A stretch of DNA of 64,000 nucleotides, from positions 563,001 through 627,000 of the forward strand of contig JAPXFQ010000344.1 of NCBI GenBank assembly GCA_028564705.1. The letters are read 5' to 3'. This document shows positions 56,158 to 64,000 of this stretch, piece by piece (within the stretch, counting starts at the first letter, position 1; each line of letters starts with the position of its first letter). The stretch comes from Apricaphanius iberus. Its lineage: Eukaryota; Chordata; Actinopteri; Cyprinodontiformes; Aphaniidae. A program made the translations under genes and the position numbers. The notes under the pieces were generated by a model. It was given only the letters and a program-made list of their open reading frames with translations. It ran no database searches and was not told the origin of the DNA.

Positions 56158-58540
56158 AAGCTTAGTTTATACTTCTCCGTCTACGTCGGAACGGATAGAT
56201 GCAGCGGCATTATCCATCGACGCAAGGGCTGTCTGTCACCTATATGCAACGACGGACCAAGTAGAGTTCAATTCTTTAACTAACCGTTTCCGCCAAGTGA
56301 GAGTGTATGCCTGTTATCAGTGGCGTGTCCAGGCTTTTCTTTCAGGGATGGCACAGGAGTGGCAGCTAGTTTGTCTCGGTCAGCACCCGTGAATGAGGGA
56401 TCTGCATAAAAAAAAAAAAAAGAAATGTTTTTCCCACACCTTCTTTCTGATAAATGTCCAAAATAACACAGATATATTTCCCTCTTGTAAAACAATTGCT
56501 GAAACTACATGTATTCTAACGCATTGAGCTACAACATCAGACAATCAGGGGGTTGCACCCCCCTGACACGCATTGCCTGTGATTGGTCAGGTCAGCCACA
56601 ACCAGAGATCGTTTCACCAGAACAGTGCTCTAAAGTCAATGTAATCAGTAGTCAATGCATCATTTGGGCACTGCATACTTTATATTGAAACATAGACTGT
56701 ATATATAATAGAAAAACCCTCGTTAACGTCACCCATAGTTTTCTGAAGAGCAAAAATGAGTCGGGTCAATACTGCTTAATATGGTGTTATTTCCAGTATC
56801 ATCGGTGGAGGGTGAGGACATAGGCGGGCTTATCTTGACAACACATCCAGCAAAAAGCAGTCAAAAAGTCATCATGAAAACTCAGATCCTCTAAAAAAAA
56901 TACAAATAAAAGGCTTTTGACTCACCTCACATCTCATCCATTAGTTCATGCGTCCAGCTGTGTTCCTCACACCAGTACTGATCTAACCAGCGATCATCCA
57001 GTCTGTCTAGAGTCGAACTCTGTAGTCTTCCAGCCTGATCTAGCTGTCTCCCGCTCTGGATGCCGCGGCTTCTCGGTCCTGCCGACTTTGCTGCTCTGCT
57101 GCTACCCCACCGGTTGCCAGCTCCAACTCGCGTGCAGAAAGACATAAAAGCTGACAGAACCCCCCCCCCCCCCCCCCCCACACAGCTGGTGAAGCATCAG
57201 TCGGTATGAAGCCTCCCCCCAAAGCAGAAACTTCTTGGATGGTCTGTTACTGTACACAGGAAGCCGTCTTTGTCCAATAATTGCAGATTAACATCCAAAA
57301 CTGAATAAAAACTGCAGACGCAACTGATAGTGGAGTTCAGAAACACCAAATGACTGAAGTCTTTATGTTAGTCCCAGGCTGTGAAGAGCTTCCCCACAGG
57401 CAGAGGGGGACAGCAGACTACGGAGCAGCTATTAGCTACAGTTAGCAGTTAGCCACCATTAGCTACAGTTAGCCACTAGTGGCCTTTTTAAAATGGGAGT
57501 CAATGGGAAAATTGCTCCTTTTTGGAGCCAGACCCCAGTGGATGAGAGCTCAACTGCAATTTTTGCCACTTCCTGGTTGGCTTCACATTCTGTGGTGTGG
57601 AGTTTGCCCCTTGTATTTAAAGGACGATTTATCTAATATGGTCATTTGGCAGTTTTGAGCATAACGTGTAGAAAACAACAAAACAGAACACTGTGTTTGC
57701 TTACATGCGGTTTTAGAGTATTCAATGAGCTGGACTAGTAAAAAGCTTTCCAGCTTAATCGAAACTTACTTTCTGTCGGTCATTACTCCTTCCGGGGGAA
57801 TGTGTTTACAAGCTGAAGAAAATAAACTCAAGTTGACACCATAGACTGTAAAAAAGAATTGACAGCGCCTCTTCACTCCTCCCCGTTTACCAGAATGACA
57901 CACTTTCAACGGGGAATTCATGGCGGATTCACAGACTCCTACTCCCCACCTCTGACGAAGCATGTTCCTAAAAAGGGCATAGGGGCGGGATCTTCACTGT
58001 AGACTCTGCCCTCGCGGGGCATGTATGGGCGTGTAGTTCGGTCGTAATCACGCCCATTCTGCTCCCGCGTCGTTAGCTCTGATGCTAAACTTGGCTCGGC
58101 CCCCTCATTAATTATGCAAGATTTCAAAAAATTATCTTACGAAAACCAGCCTGGTACCCAGGTTTTTTATGAGCCCAGGGTTATCTCAGGAAGAATATGT
58201 AGCCATAGAAAGTTTTAAAAAAATGGGGCACCAGGCATTAAAGTTGTTTTTAACGTGTCTAAAGTCCAATGCTTTTCAATTGGGGCCTAGCGGCCAAATG
58301 GAGGTACTACTGCAATGGAGGAGCAATGGCGGCCTCCATGGTATGCGGTCACTAAGCAGAGAAGCCAGCTGCCATTGGTTGACACGGTAGGCAGATCTGC
58401 CCGAAAAAAATAGCACCCCCTATGGTCCTGGTGGGGAATAGCTTTGCAACACTGACACACCAACGGAGAACTATAAAAGGAAAAAGAACATGTCTGCGTC
58501 TTGGTACAAACTTGCTGACGGAGAGGTATAAACCAGGCAT
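56158..58540. mobile_element. putative 2.4 kb TIR element with TTTATAC(T/C)TCTCCGTC ends
   Basis: Left end GCTTAGTTTATACTTCTCCG; right end GACGGAGAGGTATAAACCAG, its inverted partner (15 of 16 in the core). TTA/TAA near both ends suggests a PIF/Harbinger relative. The interior is a patchwork of other teleost repeats (ATAGACTGTATATATAA at 56693; GTTAGCCACCATTAGCTACA near 57450; TGGGAGTCAATGGGAAAATT near 57496) and a poly-C tract. No transposase was recognised. A fragment of the same family is at 6240-6345. Confidence 0.5.
57160..57179. repeat. (C)20 homopolymer
   Basis: Twenty consecutive C. Length is likely variable and error-prone in assemblies. A G(10) run lies 1.5 kb to the right. Confidence 0.9.
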
Positions 58541-58581
58541 AAGACATACAGCGCTGCCTGCTAAACCTGCTAACTACTAAC

Positions 58582-60239
58582 TAGGGATGGGTGTCAATGC
58601 ATGATCTGTTCCGGAAGCACGATCCATACCGTGACCACTTATGCGCATGCGCGCCAGGAACTACTTCCGTGGGGGGGGGGGTTGTTTAGTTCTGTTTAGT
58701 TCTTCTCGAGACGGTACAAGATGGATGGATTTGCGCTCTTTCGCCACCTGCAACATTTTCTGGAAAAGCCCACTTTTGAATTTTTAATGCAACATGACAT
58801 AAATAGTTAACTGTCTTTAATGTGTTGCTATTTAGCCCAATAAGTGCGAGGTAGCAGCTCTGTCTCATCCTGATGTCAGCCCATTCTCTGTCGCTCATCT
58901 CCTCTCAAGCAGCGAGACGGCTGTTACCCTAAAGTACTACATAAAAGCGCACTCCAAATGTGTGCGGTTCACTTGACTATGGACAAACGAACGACGGCTG
59001 GCTTGACAGCAGTCAATTTTTCAACTCCATAAAATATGTGACAAATAAGAAAGCTGATAAGATTACGAATCCAGCAAGTGCTTTTATTAGCAAGTAAATT
59101 GTCAGACAAACAAGATTGCATCTATTTCTATTTATTTGTAAAGTGTAAATGGCCTTGATGTGTAAATATGAATAAACAAATAAAAAAAACAAACTTCCGG
59201 AACATATCGTGCAGTGACAATGGGTACCCATATTCAGTGCTATAATGGCACCGGTTCTGAAATAAAGACTAGACCGAAAAGCAGGACACATTTCGGTGCT
59301 TTGTTTTTTATTACATTTTTTTTCGGAGAGGTCAAGTACTGTGGATACTGGGCATGTCATCATCCAAGAGTGAAGGCTTATATAACCAGAAAAATCTAAC
59401 AGGACTATCTTTTGCCAAAAAACTTCTAAACCTGTCAAAATTAACGCATTAACACGGGTCTATAAATTCATAGAATTAACTACATTTTTTTAACACAACA
59501 CATCAGTTCTTCCTAACCAGCCAAACTGCAGACTGTTGTGCAGCAACATGCGTGTGTGTTCCTAAATGACATGTGAGTATATTATTATGTGCGGGGTACT
59601 GAGAATAAATGCGCCGCATTTATGTTGATTTATGCATGTTGGTTCACTGTTTAGCTTCAGTACATTTCATAGTGAGTTACCACTGCGTTAAAATGCGACA
59701 TTATTAAGTTAAAGTGATGTTTTTGAACTTGAATTTGGCCTAACTCATTAGCGGAAGTAGCCATTTACATCTTCATAATAATAGTTCATTTCCTGGTGAT
59801 ATCCAAATGTTAAGTTTATTGATATATTTTGGTTAGCTCTACTACATTAGTTGTGTTTGTTATTTTTAAGATGAGACCACACATACAACGCTGAGGTGAT
59901 TGTGGAGTCCAAAACAAAAATTCCATTGATTTCTCCTATATTTAATAAAAAAAGAGCAATGGCATCTGGATTTGTCCTTTATTTACTCTGAAAACTGTAG
60001 TTCTTTTTGTTATTTAGGAACAGTGATTAATTCGCAGCAGCCCTGTGTTTAATTAGATCAAAACTTTTTATTGTTTGACAGCCCTACTAAAAATTTAAAA
60101 ATATGAGGGTTTTTGGACGAAGTTTGTATGTCTTCCATTCTTTCAGCACCATTTTGAGCACTGTTTAAGCACCGGCACCGTTTCAAAAATACCAGTTTGG
60201 CACTGGTATCAGATAAAACCTAAACGATACCCATCCCTA
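58582..60239. mobile_element. hAT-like element, TAGGGATGGGT termini, full length (1.66 kb)
   Basis: Left end TAGGGATGGGTGTCAATGC; right end ACGATACCCATCCCTA, inverted. Flanks CTACTAAC and CTGCTAAC agree at 7 of 8, a hAT-type duplication. The right third matches the truncated copy at 6729-7258. An internal block near 59440-59480 (TTAACGCATTAACACGGG) and 59960-60090 is absent from that copy, suggesting a secondary insertion. No transposase domain was seen. Confidence 0.7.
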
Positions 60240-60669
60240 CTGCTAACCTTGCCAATTTATTATGTTGTTGCGCAAAGATAAAGGTAACATGTTGGTTCAC
60301 ACACGTTAGAACAACATTAACATGTGTTCTGTGTCTAAAACCTGGCAAATATTAAGAACATTAAAAGTAAAAAAGCTCTTTAGTAGCGAGTATGACTACA
60401 ACAGAACCATAGAAATTCTGTAATTTTTCCTATCAGGCCTACAAGCCTATCACGGACAATCATCAATAAGGATAAAAAACTAATTCTTTGTTCAAATTTG
60501 TCTATTATCCAAGAGAGAAAGATAAAGTTCCTGCTCCTGTGCACCAAAAGGAGGTGGTCTGAGCATTTAAGCAAGAGGATCCCTTTGGAAGTTCTTTTGG
60601 ACGTGTTCCAGTACCATGCTGTTATGGAAAAAAGGATATCAAGAAAGATCTATTCTGTTTATTCTTACA
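60240..60669. other. intergenic sequence, no gene recognised
   Basis: Overlapping frames at 60380-60680 lack recognisable motifs. It adjoins the possible LTR on its right. Confidence 0.35.
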
Positions 60670-61090
60670 TACTGAGATAACTGTGTGCTATTACTTCATG
60701 ATATAGTGATAGTCGGATTGTGTGACACTGTATAATATTAGGTTAGGTCAAATGAACTGATATTAGGATTCCTACTCTTGTATTGCCATGGAAACGACCC
60801 TCTGAGAACTGGATATCCTGACGTGTTCTGAGATTGAGCCTGTCCTATCAGACGAAGACACCTTAGAGTCTGGAGACTTCACCATGGAGAAATGTTTCCT
60901 GATATGTTGTAGACAATAGCAATGTTGCGTAGATCTATAAAAAGGCTTTGTTAGTTGGTGGGAGCAGGTCAGTTGTTACACAGATCCCGGCAATACTGTG
61001 AGATGCTCTTCCTTCTTGTTTGTACTAACAAGTTCGAATTAAACCTCCTTTCTCCCCTCTTTATTTAAAATGTTTTTTCCGACTACAATA
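60670..61090 (+). mobile_element. possible solo LTR of a retroelement
   Basis: Promoter-like arrangement of an LTR: TATAAAAAGG at 60936-60945, then about 95 nt to a polyadenylation-like ATTAAA (61038-61043) and a pyrimidine-rich U5-like stretch (CCTCCTTTCTCCCCTC). It could open TGTGTGC near 60687 and close CGACTACA near 61087. No primer-binding site, gag/pol frame or matching second LTR was found, and flanking direct repeats are not convincing. Confidence 0.3.
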
Positions 61091-62415
61091 TAAGAGGGAC
61101 TATACCTTGATTTTGGCAAGCAAAACCATGACTTGGTGGAGGGATTACAAATTTCTTCTGGGTCGGTATCCCCTGAAAGGATACCCTCAAATTACTTTGA
61201 TCTAGTTTGGGTTGAGATGGAAATGGCTGCATATCCCTGTTGGACCTTTTACCTCGACGACCCGATAAACATAAAACAGTGGATATGCATTACCCAAGAC
61301 TTGTGGATACATCTTATTTACAAGTCAGTCTGTATCTACATGGTTATTTAATATTAAACAGTTTTTGTTTTTCTTCTCACTACTGGCATACAAAAAGCAT
61401 TTTTCTTCTACAAACATAGTTTCTCTATTGTTCTTTTGTTTCTAAAATCAACAAACTTTAGTATATAAGGATATTCTTATGTTACATCCCCAATCCAACA
61501 ACTTGGACTGAAATGAAGGAATAATATTGTAAAAAAACAATGATGTGGAAATGATTAGTTAGTAACTGTGAAACTGCTGAGTTAAAATACTATTCAATTG
61601 AAAAAAATAAATAATTGTTATACATATTTTAAATCACTTTAAATCTAGAAATGTTAAATTATTTATGTTTTACAGTACTAATATGTTTTAAAAACATTAA
61701 TTTACATCAGTATGCTGAATATTCTGTAAAAGAAACAGGAAATAATCAATCAAATTATTTGCAATTATTCAAATTAAAAGATAAATAATCATTCTGTATA
61801 AATTACAATCTTTCATGTGTTTTGAATTTGAATGTACAATTTACAACAGAATATAAATATTAGAAAATATACTTCAAATGTAACAGTAATATATACATTA
61901 TTTTTTCAATTTTTGTGAAAAATTAGAGTGAGCAACATTTTTAATATTTACAGGCTCAGACTGTTTAATAAAATAGTATATACAGAATAGAAAACTTTAT
62001 TTGCCTGCCACCTGGAGGTTCCAGATATTTTTCTTTGACAGGGGTCAGCATCATCCTTACACACACACGAAGAACAATATGAATAAAAAGATAAGCATAT
62101 GTAGTAAATACAATCAATCTTGATAAATGAAAAATGCAGAAAATGTTCTGTACTCTTCTTTAATAATCCAGAAAAGTGTTGCAGCACAAAGTAAGCATTT
62201 AAAAGGTATGTTGAATTATTCTTTTGTTAAAATCTCTACGGGATTCCTGCTTTCGTCTCCACATGTGGACGTATGCAGTTACGTGACAACACTTTAGATG
62301 ACATTAAGAAGCAGCACCGACTAGGCTCCATGTCGTTGGAAAAGCAAGCCGGTAATTAAAGAGAACCAGCTAAGAACTGGCTCTAGCACCAACTCTGGTT
62401 CTTATTCAAGAGAAA
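61091..62415. other. unique AT-rich intergenic sequence
   Basis: Very AT-rich (61500-61960). No repeat family, exon or RNA gene recognised. Confidence 0.4.
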
Positions 62416-62552
62416 AAAATCCTTTGTGAGGATCATGTTCTTTGATTTCTCCAGTTCTTTCAACACCATCCAGCCATTACGAGTGAGGGACAAGCTGAAG
62501 CTGTCAGGAGTGGACCACCACATGTCCCAGTAGATACTGGACTACGTCAGTA
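62416..62552 (+). pseudogene. LINE reverse-transcriptase fragment (FDFSSSFNTIQP)
   Basis: Translation FVRIMFFDFSSSFNTIQPLR continues VRDKLKLSGVDHHMSQ, an in-frame TAG, then ILDYVS. This is RT palm motif A of CR1/L2/Rex-type non-LTR retrotransposons (hydrophobic-F-D-F-S-S-A-F-N-T-I), with its catalytic Asp, and the following L-L-x-K-L...G-V-x-x-H region leading to W-I-x-D-(Y/F)-L. The expected Trp codon is TAG. It covers only 137 bp and is truncated on both sides. Confidence 0.7.
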
Positions 62553-63609
62553 AAACAACACAATTTCTTTACTGTGTTTTCATTAATCGCAATAAAATAA
62601 CCAATGTCAATGAATTCAATGTAAGATAAAATAACCAAATCATAGCAGGTATTTTTTGATCATTTGTTCATGGTTTTGTTTTCTTTAGCTCTAGCTAGCG
62701 TGTCCCACGAGCAGCCAAACGTAGCTCCATGTTCGCTGATTTATGGCAACACAGGAAGTCAAAGCAAATGAGAGAAGAGTAGACTATAAATCACCATCAT
62801 CGCAAGTAACTCAGGGATCACTAAATGGCAGCCAAACCTTTGGTGGAGCCAAAAGGAAAGTCCATAAAGAAGGTAGAAAAAAACTGTGAGAAAAAGACCA
62901 GACAAAAAATGACCTAGTAAAATAATACCACTATGATTAGTCATGCCATCCATACTCCTATAAAATTACCCTACATGCCCTCTACACAACCAGTCAAGCA
63001 AGACCATAAATGGATGTCTGTCTTTCTTCACATTTATATTCATCAAAATTAGTATTATTTCTGGACAGATTTCATGTGTCTTACACAAAAGTATGCTTCA
63101 TGCAAATACAGATTATATTCCAACAGCATGTTTCTTTTTGATCTGGCAAAACTCTTGTTCCATTACACCCAATTTTTTTAGTTCTTTTTGTGTGATGGGC
63201 CATTGTGAGTAGTTGACTAAGTATCAAAATAGAATCAATCCATCCATCCATACACTCTCTGCCAGTAACACTGAAATTCCAAAATGGTCACTTTCAATAA
63301 ACTGGAAAATATGCTTTGATGAGCTTCATTAAATACACGCCTTCAAGGACACAATCATTTTTATCTTACTTTCAGAAGGCTGCATTCAATTCCTGCTACA
63401 ATAGCCTATTAATTAGATTAACCATGCTTTTGATATTTCTCTATTAGATGTTTGTCTTTTTCAGCTCTGCTTTAATATAAAAATAGTTCAATTATTCATT
63501 ACCTTGGAGTGGAGAATCATCACAATTAACATAAATAAAGTGGACATATCATGCTTTTAAATTCTTCCCTTTTACATCTAAATCGTTGAGTTACAGTCTA
63601 AATAGAGTG
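62553..63609. other. unique intergenic sequence
   Basis: No gene recognised. Contains the simple ATCCATCCATCCAT near 63238-63251. Confidence 0.4.
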
Positions 63610-64000
63610 GAACTGCAATTCTTAGGTCTGAATTCCTCATGGGGAGCCTAAGTCACGCCCTTGTACTTCCTGTCCATGGGTCCCCTAATGGCAAAAAAAA
63701 TGAATGAGAGTCAATGGAGCGATTAAAGTTATTTTCTGATCCAGTTTGAAATGCGCCGTGGATCAAATATATGATGTCCGTGAATTTTTAAAACTAATTT
63801 TGATGCAGAGAAAATGCTGATTTTCGACTGGAGGTAAAAGTTACTTTAGATCTTGTGTAAAAACGCTTAGCAGACTACGACTGCAGAAGAAGAAGGAGAG
63901 AGAGGGTCGTAGTCTCCAGGCCGAAGAAAGGAGCATTAAACACGGAGAAAACCTCTTTAAATCTGATCATGTGTAAAGTAGCAGCTATGTCGGGGGTAAA
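63610..64000. repeat. common teleost dispersed repeat, cut by window end
   Basis: TCATGGGGAGCCTAAGTCAC, GTACTTCCTGTCCATGGG and TGAGAGTCAATGGAGCGATT are words of an abundant fish repeat whose relatives (GGGAGTCAATGGGAAAATT) occur near 57496. Its right part lies outside the window. Confidence 0.4.

Noticed and set aside
62438..62552. Restricting the RT fossil to an active LINE
   Set aside because: Only motif A is present, with an in-frame stop and both ends missing.

Overview
The window looks like nuclear DNA of a ray-finned (probably acanthomorph) fish. It is AT-rich and mostly non-coding. It carries two spliced exons of a vertebrate Eyes-absent gene and a dense layer of repeats of the kinds common in teleost genomes: hAT, PIF/Harbinger, Tc1/mariner and pogo/Tigger DNA transposons, Rex1/Babar-type LINE fragments and short satellites. 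There are no bacterial operons, rRNA genes, convincing tRNA genes or CRISPR arrays. Nearly all long open reading frames are chance frames or sit in repeats.

Gene content (about 1-26 kb, minus strand). The only host gene I recognise is an eya gene, best matched by eya2. One exon (8508-8620) contains the conserved start MAAYGQTQYS. The next (5914-6030) carries the IKTED...HSPGQ block. They join in phase across a 2.5 kb intron. The C-terminal haloacid-dehalogenase-type EYA domain is not here and must lie beyond the left edge. A candidate 5' UTR exon (11160-11272) and a GC-richer first-exon/promoter candidate (25300-25860) fit the same transcript, but these two are inference.

Right of about 26 kb I find no host exon, only repeats and unique sequence. 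26-32 kb holds a TIR element, a LINE tail, a striking 1.47 kb inverted-repeat element packed with a 21-bp quasi-palindromic satellite (28472-29941), and hAT and Harbinger copies. 32-36.4 kb contains a recent 0.5 kb duplication of a Harbinger/hAT chimera, a (TA)n tract and a 160-bp-arm inverted repeat. 38.5-41 kb has Rex1/Babar LINE fragments. 44-46.3 kb has a pogo/Tigger fossil and a three-level nest of transposons. 50-55 kb has candidate conserved non-coding blocks, a THAP-like fragment and an unidentified decayed coding stretch. 56-60.3 kb has two large TIR elements. 60.7-62.6 kb has a possible solo LTR and a reverse-transcriptase fossil. The window ends inside another repeat.

The most unusual item is the 28472-29941 element. 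It has near-perfect 60-bp termini, a 6-bp target duplication, and opposed arrays of a 21-bp unit that is itself nearly self-complementary. All repeat names come from sequence features seen by eye; boundaries marked approximate need alignment to confirm.
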